NCBI RefSeq assembly: GCF_014203235.1
Contig: NZ_JACHIN010000009.1
Span: 251,539 to 315,538 of the forward strand
Direction of reading: 5' to 3'
Source of the DNA: Nonomuraea endophytica
Lineage (GTDB): Bacteria; Actinomycetota; Actinomycetes; Streptosporangiales; Streptosporangiaceae
DNA: 64,000 bases
Part shown: piece by piece, positions 9,982 to 18,316 of the stretch
Numbering within the stretch: position 1 is the first letter of the stretch
Layout: each line of letters starts with the position of its first letter
The notes under the pieces: model-generated
The model's input: only the letters and a program-made list of their open reading frames with translations
Told to the model about the DNA's origin: nothing
The model's database searches: none
Made by a program: the position numbers and the translations under genes

Positions 9982-10603
9982 AGGCCGCCGTCGCCTCGAC
10001 CCGCTCCCGCCAGAGCTCCTCGCCCTCCGGCCCCCAGTCGGCGGCGAAGGCCAGCAGCGCGCGGCAGCGCTCCAGCATCGCCGCGTGCCGCTCCGCCCAC
10101 TCGGGCACCGGCCCGCCGTAGGACTCGAAGAAGTACGGCAGCGCCTCCGCGTGCTCGGGATGGTGGGTCCTGATGATCCACTCGCACCACGCCAGATCCT
10201 CGACAGGTTCGCCGCGGTGGGCCCACTCCCAGTCGAGCACCGCCGCGGTCTCGTGCGTCATCGGATCGATGATCAGGTTGTTGGGGCCGTAGTCGCCGTG
10301 GACCAGGACGCGGCCCCGGGCGGCGGGCATGGCGTGGATGGCGGCCAGCGTCCGCCCGCAGGCGGTCATGACCTCTTTGGCCAGGCCCTCGTCGAGGAGG
10401 TCCTGGCCGTGGATTCCCGGGACGAACCGGGTGGTCAGGCTGGTGTCGCTGACCGACTGCACCGCGGGCACGGGCACCCGGCCGCGCATGCGGCGCAACA
10501 TCTTCCGCTCGGTTTCCAGCCGTTCCGCGGCGCCCGGACCCAGGTAACACTTCACGACCAGAGCGCCGTCGCCGAAGGTGCTGTTGGTGTAGCCATGCCT
10601 CAC
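9971..10603 (-). CDS. Aminoglycoside/choline-kinase-fold phosphotransferase, coupled to narI
   Basis: 210 residues with the APH kinase motifs: Brenner loop VLVHGDYGPNNLI and metal-binding AAVLDWEWAHRG. It is short for the family (usually 260-300) because the N-lobe is reduced; it begins RHGYTNSTFGDGALVVKCY. Substrate cannot be read from sequence. The GTG start overlaps the narI stop by 4 bases (GTGA), so it is translated as the last gene of the nitrate reductase operon. That placement suggests a metabolite kinase or maturation role, not drug resistance, but this is inference. Confidence 0.78.
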   Translation of the reverse strand: MRHGYTNSTFGDGALVVKCYLGPGAAERLETERKMLRRMRGRVPVPAVQSVSDTSLTTRFVPGIHGQDLLDEGLAKEVMTACGRTLAAIHAMPAARGRVLVHGDYGPNNLIIDPMTHETAAVLDWEWAHRGEPVEDLAWCEWIIRTHHPEHAEALPYFFESYGGPVPEWAERHAAMLERCRALLAFAADWGPEGEELWRERVEATAAFTG

Positions 10604-11280
10604 AGGGATTGATTCTGGCGTAGTCGGCTGCGGTAGACGATGTATGGACGGAACAAGTACCCGACGGGCGCCGACAGCGCGTGCACGAGCCGGGTGAACG
10701 GGAACAGCCCGACCATCACCATCCCGGCGATGACGTGCAGTTTGAAGAACACGGTCGCCTCCGCCATCGCCTCGGCGTCCGGCCGGAAAACGAAGACGCT
10801 GCGGAACCACGGCGAGACCGAGTCGCGGTACTCGGCCCCGGACAGCGTGGCGGCCAGCCCGGCCACCACGGCCAGCGCGAGCGCGACGTACATGACCTTG
10901 TCGTTGACGGTCGTGGCGCGGAAGACCGGCCCGTAGTGCCGCCTGCGGTAGATGAGCAGGGCCAGCCCGGCGAGCACGGCCAGCCCCGCGAGGCCGCCGA
11001 AGACGCGGGCCAGCAGGTGGTAGGCGTGGTCGGACAGGCCGATCGCCTCCGTCCACGACGCCGGGATGAACAGGCCGATCACATGCCCGGCGATCACGAA
11101 CACCAGCCCGTAGTGGAACAGCGGCGAGGCGATCCGCAGCAGCCGCGACTCGTAGAGCTGCGACGAGCGGGTCGTCCAGCCGAACTTGTCGTAGCGGTAG
11201 CGCCAGAGCAGCCCGCCGATCAGCACCACCAGCGTCACGTAGGGCGTGATCACCCAGAAGAACGTCTCGCCGTAGTTCAC
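10600..11280 (-). CDS. narI: Respiratory nitrate reductase gamma subunit (cytochrome b)
   Basis: 226 residues with five membrane helices. Haem-ligating histidines occur in LFHYGLVFVIAGHVIG and in the C-terminal FKLHVIAGMVMVG and RLVHALSAP segments. It oxidises menaquinol and passes electrons to NarH. GTG at 11280 overlaps the narJ stop by 4 bases, and its stop overlaps the phosphotransferase start. Confidence 0.95.
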   Translation of the reverse strand: MNYGETFFWVITPYVTLVVLIGGLLWRYRYDKFGWTTRSSQLYESRLLRIASPLFHYGLVFVIAGHVIGLFIPASWTEAIGLSDHAYHLLARVFGGLAGLAVLAGLALLIYRRRHYGPVFRATTVNDKVMYVALALAVVAGLAATLSGAEYRDSVSPWFRSVFVFRPDAEAMAEATVFFKLHVIAGMVMVGLFPFTRLVHALSAPVGYLFRPYIVYRSRLRQNQSL

Positions 11281-11831
11281 CGGTAGACCCCCACGGACTC
11301 GGCGGGCGGGCCGTCCTGCGCCAGCCGGGCCGCCGCCGCCCGCTGCTCCGCCGTCGGCTCGGGCAGGGCGCCGCGCACCCCGTCCAGCACGATCGTGTAC
11401 GGCGAGCCGTACCCGTCCAGCGCCGAGCGCAGCAGCTCGATCCCCACCCGGTGCTCGGCCAGCAGCGCGGCGCCCGCGGAGTCCAGGGCGGCGAACTCCA
11501 GCATCACGGGCAGGAAGTCCGGCAGCTCGTCGTCCATCAGCTCCCACCCGGCGGCCCGGTAGCGGCCTTTGAGCGCGGCCAGCGACTCGCCGCGCCGCCG
11601 CGTGTCGCCGTCGGCGTAATAGGTGAGATAGAGGCAGCAGCGCCGCTTGAGGTCGAACATCTCGACGTAGTGCGCGGCCAGCTCGCCCGGACCCATGGCG
11701 TGGATGGCGGCGGCGAACCCGGGGAAGCACGGCGCGGCGGCCTGCTCGATCAGCGGCAGCCGTCCCCAGAAGCGCTCGTCGGGGTAGGCCAGCAGGTGTG
11801 CGGCGGCCTGCCAGGTCACGGCCTTGTTCAT
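11277..11831 (-). CDS. narJ: Nitrate reductase molybdenum cofactor assembly chaperone
   Basis: 184 residues, all-helical TorD/NarJ family, with AAHLLAYPDE near the start and the YVEMFDLKRRCCLYLTYY core that characterises NarJ. It keeps apo-NarGH competent for cofactor insertion in the cytoplasm and does not remain in the final enzyme. ATG at 11831 overlaps the narH stop by 4 bases. Confidence 0.93.
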   Translation of the reverse strand: MNKAVTWQAAAHLLAYPDERFWGRLPLIEQAAAPCFPGFAAAIHAMGPGELAAHYVEMFDLKRRCCLYLTYYADGDTRRRGESLAALKGRYRAAGWELMDDELPDFLPVMLEFAALDSAGAALLAEHRVGIELLRSALDGYGSPYTIVLDGVRGALPEPTAEQRAAAARLAQDGPPAESVGVYR

Positions 11832-13438
11832 GATGCCTCGCCCTTCTTCGGCGGGAACAGACCGGCGGGTTTGCCCCTGCCGTCCCAGTTGAGGAGGTTG
11901 ACCCGGTCGCGGGTGGTCTCCTCGCCGGTCTGGCGCTGCTTCAGCCCGTGGAAGCTCTCGATCGACACCGGCACCGGGCGGCCCGAGCCCTCCCCGAACG
12001 GCCCCGCCATCCCGGGACCGCCGTCGTAGTCGAGGCTGCAGCCGATCTCCTCCACGGCTCCCGGCGTGTTGGAGTAGGCGGTCGGGATGACGTAGCGCTC
12101 GTCGTAGCGGGCCAGGGCCAGCAGCCGGTACATGTCGTGGATGTCCTCGGCCGACAGCCCCGAGTGCGGCAGCTCGGGCTCCTCGCCCAGGTTGACCGCG
12201 CGCATGTAGGAGCGCATGGCCGCCAGCCGGCGCAGCGCCGCCGTCACCGGCACCGGGTCGCCGGCGGTGAACAGCTCGGCCAGGTACTCCACCGGGATGC
12301 GCAGCGCCTCGACGGCGGCGAACAGGTTGTCGGCGTCCTCCCCGTCGTAGCCGCTGCCGGCCAGCGCGTCCACGACGGGCGACAGCGGCGGCACGTACCA
12401 GACCATGGGCAGCGTGCGGTACTCCGGGTGCAGCGGCAGCGCGATCCGGTAGCGCATGATCAGGTCGTGCACGGGCGAGCGGCGGGCCGCCTCGATCCAG
12501 TCGTCGGGCAGCCCGGAGGCGGCCACGGCCGGGTCGTCGGGGTCGACGAAGAGCGACAGCTGCGCCTCGTACAGCTCCTTGTCGTCGGCGATGCTCGCCA
12601 CCTCGCCCACGCGGTCGGCGTCGTAGAGCATGACGCCCAGGTATCGCAGCCGCCCGACGCACGTCTCCGAGCACACGGTCGGCAGCCCGACCTCAATCCT
12701 CGGGTAGCAGAACGTGCACTTCTCGGCCTTGCCGGTCCGGTGGTTGAAGTAGATCTTCTTGTACGGGCAGCCGGTCACGCACATCCGCCAGCCTCTGCAA
12801 CGATCCTGGTCCACCAGGACGATGCCGTCCTCCTCGCGCTTGTAGAGGGCGCCTGAGGGGCAGGAGGCGACGCAGGACGGGTTCAGGCAGTGCTCGCAGA
12901 TGCGCGGCAGGTAGAACATGAACGCCTGCTCGAACTCCAGCTTCACCTGGTCGCCGACCTTGCGCAGGATCGGGTCTTCCGACGGGTCGCCACCGAGGTT
13001 GTCGTCCCAGTTGGCGCTCCAGCGGATCGCCATGGGTTCGCCGCTGATCAGCGAGCGCGGCGGCGCGACCGGGACGTCGTCCCCGAGCGGGGCGCGGGTG
13101 AGGTTCTCGTAGTCGTAGGTCCAGGGTTCGTAGTAGTCCTGGATGCTCGGCATGAGCGGGTTGGCGAAGATGCCGAGGAGCTTGCGCACCCGGCCGCCGG
13201 CCCGCAGCCGCAGCCGGCCCTTGGCGTCCACCTCCCAGCCGCCGCGCCACCGGTCCTGGTCCTCGTGGCCGCGCGGGTACCCCTGGCCGGGGCGGGTCTC
13301 GACGTTGTTGAACCAGGCGTACTCGACCCCCGCCCGGTTGGTCCACGTCTGCTTGCAGGTGACCGAGCAGGTGTGGCAGCCGATGCACTTGTCGAGGTTC
13401 ATCACCATCGCGAGCTGAGCCATGACGCGCGGGCTCAT
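11828..13438 (-). CDS. narH: Respiratory nitrate reductase beta (iron-sulfur) subunit
   Basis: 536 residues. Four cluster-binding regions are visible: CIGCHTCSVTCK, CEHCLNPSCVASCPSGA, CRGWRMCVTGCPYKK and CTFCYPR with later cysteines. The Trp in CRGWRMC replaces a Cys and is the NarH hallmark that makes that centre [3Fe-4S]. The ATG at 13438 (MSPRVMAQ) is preceded by GGAGAGG; starting at the inner MAQLAM is also possible. The start lies 7 bases after the small ORF of a repeated intercistronic element. Confidence 0.95.
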   Translation of the reverse strand: MSPRVMAQLAMVMNLDKCIGCHTCSVTCKQTWTNRAGVEYAWFNNVETRPGQGYPRGHEDQDRWRGGWEVDAKGRLRLRAGGRVRKLLGIFANPLMPSIQDYYEPWTYDYENLTRAPLGDDVPVAPPRSLISGEPMAIRWSANWDDNLGGDPSEDPILRKVGDQVKLEFEQAFMFYLPRICEHCLNPSCVASCPSGALYKREEDGIVLVDQDRCRGWRMCVTGCPYKKIYFNHRTGKAEKCTFCYPRIEVGLPTVCSETCVGRLRYLGVMLYDADRVGEVASIADDKELYEAQLSLFVDPDDPAVAASGLPDDWIEAARRSPVHDLIMRYRIALPLHPEYRTLPMVWYVPPLSPVVDALAGSGYDGEDADNLFAAVEALRIPVEYLAELFTAGDPVPVTAALRRLAAMRSYMRAVNLGEEPELPHSGLSAEDIHDMYRLLALARYDERYVIPTAYSNTPGAVEEIGCSLDYDGGPGMAGPFGEGSGRPVPVSIESFHGLKQRQTGEETTRDRVNLLNWDGRGKPAGLFPPKKGEAS

Positions 13439-13523
13439 TGGTCGCTCACCTCTCCTCCCTCTCTCCGCGGAGTTCCTCGTACCTCGGACCTCCACTCCGT
13501 TCGGTGCGTCGGGTTCGCTCCAT
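13438..13523 (-). repeat. Intercistronic repeat element copy 1 (narG-narH), with a 25-codon ORF
   Basis: The whole gap between narG and narH is one copy of a repeat found again at 20007-20100. It carries an ORF from ATG at 13523 (sharing one base with the narG stop) to TGA at 13446, encoding a peptide with the core ERTRRTERSGGPRYE. The element ends TGAGCGACCAATG, supplying the narH start 7 bases after the small ORF stop. The core contains the palindrome CTCCGCGGAG. Codon use (CGA, AGG, GGA) is unlike the flanking genes, which argues for a DNA/RNA element more than a selected protein. Confidence 0.8.
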
Positions 13524-16500
13524 CAGTACGTCACCTCCTGCGAGCGCTTCCTGATCACCGTGATCTCGTCGCGCTGGTTGCCGGTCGGGCCGAGGTAGTT
13601 GAAGGCGTACGACAGTTGGGCGTAGCCGCCGATCATGTGGGTGGGCTTGATCAGCACGCGGGTGAGCGCGTTGTGGATGCCGCCGCGCCGTCCGGTCGCC
13701 TCCGACTTCGGGACGTCGATCACCCGGTCCTGGGCGTGGTGCATGTAGACCGTGCCCTCCGGCATCCGGTGGGAGACGATCGCCCTGGCCACGACCACGC
13801 CGTTGCGGTTGGTGGCCTCGATCCAGTCGTTGTCGGCGGCGCCGATCTTCGCGGCGTCCTCCACCGACATCCAGATCACCGGGCCGCCGCGCGAGAGCGA
13901 CAGCATGAGCAGGTTGTCCTGGTACTCGGAGTGGATGGACCACTTCGAGTGCGGCGTCAGATACCGCACCACCAGCATGTCCGTGGCCCCCTCGCCGAAC
14001 AGGGCGGTCATGTCCAGCGGCGGCCGGTAGACCGGCAGGGCCTCGCCGTACTCGTGCATCCAGTCGTGGTCGAGGAAGAAGTGCATCCGGCCGGTCAGCG
14101 TGTGCCACGGCTTGTGGTGCTCGACGTTGATGGTGAAGGGGGAGTAGCGGCGGTCGTGCGACTCCTTGCCCGACCACTCCGGGCTGGAGGCCACGTGCGT
14201 GGGCCTGGCCTGGGTGTCGGCGAAGACGATGCGGTGGTCGCGGTGGATCAGCGCGCCGAAGTCGGTGCCGGTCCGCTCGGCCAGCTGCTCGAAGCCCTGC
14301 GCGGCCAGCCGCCCGTTGCTGACCCCCGACAGCGCCAGGATCGCCTCGCACGCCTTGGCCTCGGTGTCGAGCATCGGCCGTCCCTTGCCGATCCCGCGCG
14401 GCACCAGCCCGCACCGCTCGCCGAGCCAGACCACCTCCTCGTCGGGTGTGAACACCACGCCCTTCACCGGCAGCCCCTTGCGCTCGGCCAGCGGGCCGAG
14501 CGCCGCCATCTTCTCGGCGACCGCGCCGTAGTCACGCTCGACCACCACCAGGTTGGGCGTGACCCGGGCGGGCGCGCGGCCGCCCGGCTGGGCGATCTCG
14601 CCGGGCGTGTCGTGCTGGTACGGCAGCGCCACCACGTCGTTCCTGACCCCGAGCCGGTCCTTGGCCATCGCGCTGAACGCCCTGGCGATCGCGTGGAAGG
14701 CGTGGAAGTCGCTCTTGGTCTCCCACGGCGGCGTGATGGCCGGGTTGAACGCGTGCACGAACGGGTGCATGTCCGTCGAGGACAGGTCGTGCTTCTCGTA
14801 CCAGGTCGCCGCCGGCAGCACGATGTCGGAGAACAACGTCGAGGACGTCATCCTGAAGTCCAGCGTCAGCAGCAGGTCCAGCTTGCCGCGCGGCGCCCGC
14901 TCGTCGGGTTGCGGCAGGTTCGAGCGGGCGCCGAGCAGATGGTGCAGGAAGTACTCGTTGCCCTTGGCGCTCGACCCCAGCAGGTTGGAGCGCCAGAGCG
15001 TCAGCACCCTCGGCCAGTTGCGCGGGTCGTCCGGGTCTTCGGCGGCGTAGCGCAGGGTGCCGTTGGCCAGCTCCTCCTGGGTGTTCGCGATCGGGTCCGC
15101 CGCGTCGCCCAGGTCCAGCGGGTTGCGGTCGAAGGCGGGCGCCATCGGCATCCAGCCGTTCCTGACCGCCTCGGCCACCAGGTCGGCCGTGTGCCTGCCG
15201 CGGAAGGCCCCGGGGCCGATCGGGGAACTCAGCTCACCGGCGTCGAAGCGGTCGTAGCGCCACTGGTCGGTGTGCAGATACCAGAACGGCGTGCCCGGCG
15301 TCTGCCGGGGCGGGCGCGACCAGTCCAGGCCGCCGGCCAGCTGCGCCCAGCCGGTCTGCGGGCGGCACTTCTCCTGGCCCACGTAGTGCGCCCAGCCGCC
15401 GCCGTTGCGCCCCTGGCAGCCGGTCAGCATCAGCAGTGAGAGGAAGGCGCGGTAGATCGTGTCGCCGTGGAACCACTGGGTGGTCCCCGCGCCCAGGATG
15501 ATCATGCAGCGGCCGCGGGTCTGCTCGGCCGTCGCGGCGAACTCCCTGACGATCTTGATCGCGCGCTCCGCCGGGACCTTCGTGATCGGCTCCTGCCAGG
15601 CCGGCGTGTACGGCTCCGACGCGTCGCCGTACCCGTGCGGCCAGCGGCCCGGCAGCCCGCGGCGGTGCACGCCGTACTGGGCCAGCATGAGGTCGAAGAC
15701 GGTCGTGACCAGGCGCCCGCCGATCCGCCTGACCGGGACGCCGCGGGTCAGCGGGCCGCCGCCGTCGAAGCGGGGCAGCGCGATCTCCACGTTCTCCCCT
15801 GAATCCCCTGAATCCCCTGAATCCCCGCCGTAGAGCGTGAGCAGGGGCTCGGTGTCGAGCTTGAGGTTCCAGCGGCCCTTTCCCCGCTCGCCCCACCGGA
15901 AGCCGACCGAGCCGTTGGGCACGACCGGCTCGCCGTCGGCGCCGAGGAAGACGGTCTTCCAGTCCGCCGACTCCTCCTGCGACCCCAGGTCGGCGGCGGT
16001 CAGGAACTTGTCCGGCACGTAGCACCCGTCGCGGCCGTCGCGTTCGGTCAGCGTGACGAGGAAGGGCAGGTCGGTGTATCGGCTGACGTACTCGGTGAAG
16101 TACGGCACCTGCCGATCGACGAAGCACTCCCTCAGCAGCACGTGGCCCATCGCCATGGCCAGCGCGCCGTCGGTGCCCGGGTTCACCGCCAGGAACTCGT
16201 CGGCGAACTTGGCCGCGTCGTTGTAGTCGGGGGCGACCACCACCACCTTCTGGCCCCGGTAGCGGGCCTCGGCCATCCAGTGGGCGTCGGGCGTGCGGGT
16301 GACCGGGACGTTGGCGCCCCACAGCATCAGGTATGCGGCGTCCCACCAGTCGGCCGACTCGGGCACGTCGGTCTGGTCGCCGAAGACCTGAGGTGAGGCG
16401 ACGGGCAGGTCGGCGTACCAGTCGTAGAAGCTGAGCATGGTCCCGCCGATCAGCGAGACGAACCGGGCGCCGATCGCGTGGCTGACCATGGACATGGCGG

Positions 16501-17086
16501 GGATGGGGGAGAACCCGGCCACACGGTCGGGGCCGTAGGTCTCGATGGTGTGGACGTGGGCGGCGGCGATCATCTCGGTGGCGAGGTCCCAGGTGATCCT
16601 GACGAGGCCGCCTTGGCCGCGGGCGCGTTGGTAGGTCTCTCGCTTTTCCGGATTTGTCGTGATTTCGGCCCAGGCGGCTACCGGGTCGAGGCCGCTGCCC
16701 CGGGCTTCGCCGTACATCCTGACCAGGACGCCCCGCGCGTACGGGTAGCGGATCCGCGTCGGCGAGTAGGTGTACCAGGAGAAGGCGGCGCCGCGCGGGC
16801 AGCCGCGCGGCTCGTATTCGGGGCGGTCGGGGCCGACGCTAGGGTAGTCGGTCTGCTGGGTCTCCCAGGTGATGATGCCGTCCTTGACGTAGACCTTCCA
16901 CGAGCACGAGCCCGTGCAGTTCACGCCGTGCGTCGAGCGGACCACCTTGTCGTGGCTCCACCGGTCGCGATAGAAGGCGTCACCCTCCCGGCCGCCGGAC
17001 AGGTAGACGGTCCGCAGGTCCTGGCCCGTGACCGATCTGCGGAAGAACCGGCCGGTCTTCAGGAGGATGTCCTCCGCCTCACTCAT
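13523..17086 (-). CDS. narG: Respiratory nitrate reductase alpha (molybdopterin) subunit
   Basis: 1187 residues, the usual length. The N-terminal iron-sulfur motif HGVNCTGSCSWKVYVKDG has the His-first ligand set typical of NarG, followed by RGCPRGAAFSWYTYSP. The Mo-bis-MGD domains follow, with WYADLP and the C-terminal YAFNYLGPTGNQRDE. It reduces nitrate to nitrite at the cytoplasmic face of the membrane, with no Tat signal. An internal (GDS)3 triplet around residues 422-430 comes from a 9-base DNA repeat and sits in a surface loop. The start at 17086 is only 45 bases from the divergent narK start. Confidence 0.97.
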   Translation of the reverse strand: MSEAEDILLKTGRFFRRSVTGQDLRTVYLSGGREGDAFYRDRWSHDKVVRSTHGVNCTGSCSWKVYVKDGIITWETQQTDYPSVGPDRPEYEPRGCPRGAAFSWYTYSPTRIRYPYARGVLVRMYGEARGSGLDPVAAWAEITTNPEKRETYQRARGQGGLVRITWDLATEMIAAAHVHTIETYGPDRVAGFSPIPAMSMVSHAIGARFVSLIGGTMLSFYDWYADLPVASPQVFGDQTDVPESADWWDAAYLMLWGANVPVTRTPDAHWMAEARYRGQKVVVVAPDYNDAAKFADEFLAVNPGTDGALAMAMGHVLLRECFVDRQVPYFTEYVSRYTDLPFLVTLTERDGRDGCYVPDKFLTAADLGSQEESADWKTVFLGADGEPVVPNGSVGFRWGERGKGRWNLKLDTEPLLTLYGGDSGDSGDSGENVEIALPRFDGGGPLTRGVPVRRIGGRLVTTVFDLMLAQYGVHRRGLPGRWPHGYGDASEPYTPAWQEPITKVPAERAIKIVREFAATAEQTRGRCMIILGAGTTQWFHGDTIYRAFLSLLMLTGCQGRNGGGWAHYVGQEKCRPQTGWAQLAGGLDWSRPPRQTPGTPFWYLHTDQWRYDRFDAGELSSPIGPGAFRGRHTADLVAEAVRNGWMPMAPAFDRNPLDLGDAADPIANTQEELANGTLRYAAEDPDDPRNWPRVLTLWRSNLLGSSAKGNEYFLHHLLGARSNLPQPDERAPRGKLDLLLTLDFRMTSSTLFSDIVLPAATWYEKHDLSSTDMHPFVHAFNPAITPPWETKSDFHAFHAIARAFSAMAKDRLGVRNDVVALPYQHDTPGEIAQPGGRAPARVTPNLVVVERDYGAVAEKMAALGPLAERKGLPVKGVVFTPDEEVVWLGERCGLVPRGIGKGRPMLDTEAKACEAILALSGVSNGRLAAQGFEQLAERTGTDFGALIHRDHRIVFADTQARPTHVASSPEWSGKESHDRRYSPFTINVEHHKPWHTLTGRMHFFLDHDWMHEYGEALPVYRPPLDMTALFGEGATDMLVVRYLTPHSKWSIHSEYQDNLLMLSLSRGGPVIWMSVEDAAKIGAADNDWIEATNRNGVVVARAIVSHRMPEGTVYMHHAQDRVIDVPKSEATGRRGGIHNALTRVLIKPTHMIGGYAQLSYAFNYLGPTGNQRDEITVIRKRSQEVTY
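15796..15822. repeat. 9-base tandem repeat inside narG
   Basis: Three perfect copies of CCCCTGAAT (plus CCCC) encode Gly-Asp-Ser three times on the minus strand, so length changes keep the reading frame. Confidence 0.85.
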
Positions 17087-17131
17087 GCCCCCACTTCATC
17101 ACACTCTGTAGTGACCTGTTACACAGGGTGC
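17087..17131. promoter_or_regulatory. Divergent narG / narK promoter region
   Basis: Only 45 bases separate the two start codons, so both messages must be nearly leaderless or the promoters overlap. The region contains the inverted repeat CCTGT-TAC-ACAGG (17115-17127) and GTGA-N6-ACACA (17111-17125), a weak match to the CRP/FNR half-site pattern. No canonical FNR box was found. Confidence 0.45.
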
Positions 17132-18277
17132 ATGCGTGTGCGCAATCTTGTTTTGGCGACGGCGGCCTTCGCCATCACCTTCTGGGCGTGGAACCTCATC
17201 GGCCCGCTGTCCGGCAGCTACAGCAAGGCACTGCACCTGTCGCCGACCGAGACCTCCATGCTGGTCGCGATTCCCGTGCTGGTCGGGTCGCTGGGGCGGA
17301 TCCCGGTGGGGATGCTGGCCGACAAGTTCGGCGGGCGGCTGATGTTCGCGATCATCTGCTTCGTCTCGATCGTGCCGGTGTTGTTCGTGGGCTGGTCGGA
17401 CTCCTACGCCTCGCTGCTCTTGTGGGGGTTCCTGCTGGGCATCCCGGGCACCTCGTTCGCGATCGGCATCCCGTTCGTCAACGCCTGGTACGAGCCGGCG
17501 CGGCGCGGATTCGCCACCGGCGTGTTCGGGGCCGGAATGGGCGGCACCGCCTTGTCCGCATTTTTCACGCCACGGCTGGTCGAATCGCTGGGCCGTTCCA
17601 CGACACACCTGATCATGGGCGCCGCGCTCGCCGTCATGGGCGTGATCATGCTGCTGGCCAGCCGCAACTCGCCAGCCTGGCAACCCAGCACCGAGCCCGC
17701 GCTGCCCCGCATGAAAGACGCGATGAAGATCAAGGCCACCTGGCAGTGCGCCTTCCTGTACGCGGTCTCGTTCGGCGGTTTCGTGGCGTTCTCCACCTAC
17801 CTGCCCACACTGCTGCAGAACGTCTATGAATTCGCCCAGACCGAGGCGGGCCTGCGTACCGCCGGGTTCTCCATCGCCGCCGTGATCGCCCGCCCGCTCG
17901 GCGGCATCTCCTCCGACCGCGTCGGCCCGATCCGGGTGCTCGCGATCTCCTTCGCCGGCGCGCTCGCCATGGCCGTCGTCCTCGCCTTCAAACCGCCGCT
18001 GGAGATCCCCGCCGGGGTCAGCTTCGTGCTCATGGCCTTCTTCCTCGGCCTCGGCGCGGGCGGAGTCTTCGCGCTCGTCGCCAAGCTCGTCGAGGCCTCG
18101 CGCGTCGGCACCGTCACCGGCCTCGTGGGCGCCGCCGGAGGGCTCGGCGGATACTTCCCGCCGCTGGTCATGGGCGCCGTCTACACCGCCACCGGCGCGT
18201 ACACGATCGGCTACCTGCTCCTCGCGCTGACCGCCCTGATCGCCCTGCTTTACACCCTGCGCGGGTTCGGAAAATGA
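17132..18277 (+). CDS. narK: Nitrate/nitrite transporter, major facilitator superfamily
   Basis: 381 residues with about 11-12 membrane helices. It has the MFS loop motif GMLADKFGGRLMF, a second GGISSDRVGP after helix 8, and the NarK signature glycine-rich stretches GVFGAGMGGTALSAFFTPRL and GLVGAAGGLGGYFPPL. It imports nitrate and/or exports nitrite for the divergent nitrate reductase. ATG at 17132; a longer frame upstream is antisense to narG and was discarded. Confidence 0.94.
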   Translation: MRVRNLVLATAAFAITFWAWNLIGPLSGSYSKALHLSPTETSMLVAIPVLVGSLGRIPVGMLADKFGGRLMFAIICFVSIVPVLFVGWSDSYASLLLWGFLLGIPGTSFAIGIPFVNAWYEPARRGFATGVFGAGMGGTALSAFFTPRLVESLGRSTTHLIMGAALAVMGVIMLLASRNSPAWQPSTEPALPRMKDAMKIKATWQCAFLYAVSFGGFVAFSTYLPTLLQNVYEFAQTEAGLRTAGFSIAAVIARPLGGISSDRVGPIRVLAISFAGALAMAVVLAFKPPLEIPAGVSFVLMAFFLGLGAGGVFALVAKLVEASRVGTVTGLVGAAGGLGGYFPPLVMGAVYTATGAYTIGYLLLALTALIALLYTLRGFGK

Positions 18278-18280
18278 TTT

Positions 18281-18314
18281 GCCTGGTCAGGGCTGCTTTG
18301 ACAGCCTGGTCAGG
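18281..18314. promoter_or_regulatory. Direct repeat upstream of the ABC exporter operon
   Basis: GCCTGGTCAGG occurs twice (18281-18291 and 18304-18314), 23 bases apart, ending 2 bases before the ABC gene start. The unit is itself nearly palindromic (CCTG..CAGG). It may be an operator; no regulator is adjacent. Confidence 0.4.
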
Positions 18315-18316
18315 CT

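Noticed and set aside
9971..10603. Aminoglycoside resistance gene
   Set aside because: The kinase motifs are generic and the operon context is nitrate respiration.
13446..13523. The 25-codon ORF between narG and narH as a genuine peptide gene
   Set aside because: Codon use is atypical and most differences from its second copy change the amino acid; kept as part of a repeat element, not called as a CDS.
12890..15439. 849-codon plus-strand frame across narH and narG
   Set aside because: Antisense to well-conserved nitrate reductase genes and of shadow-like composition.
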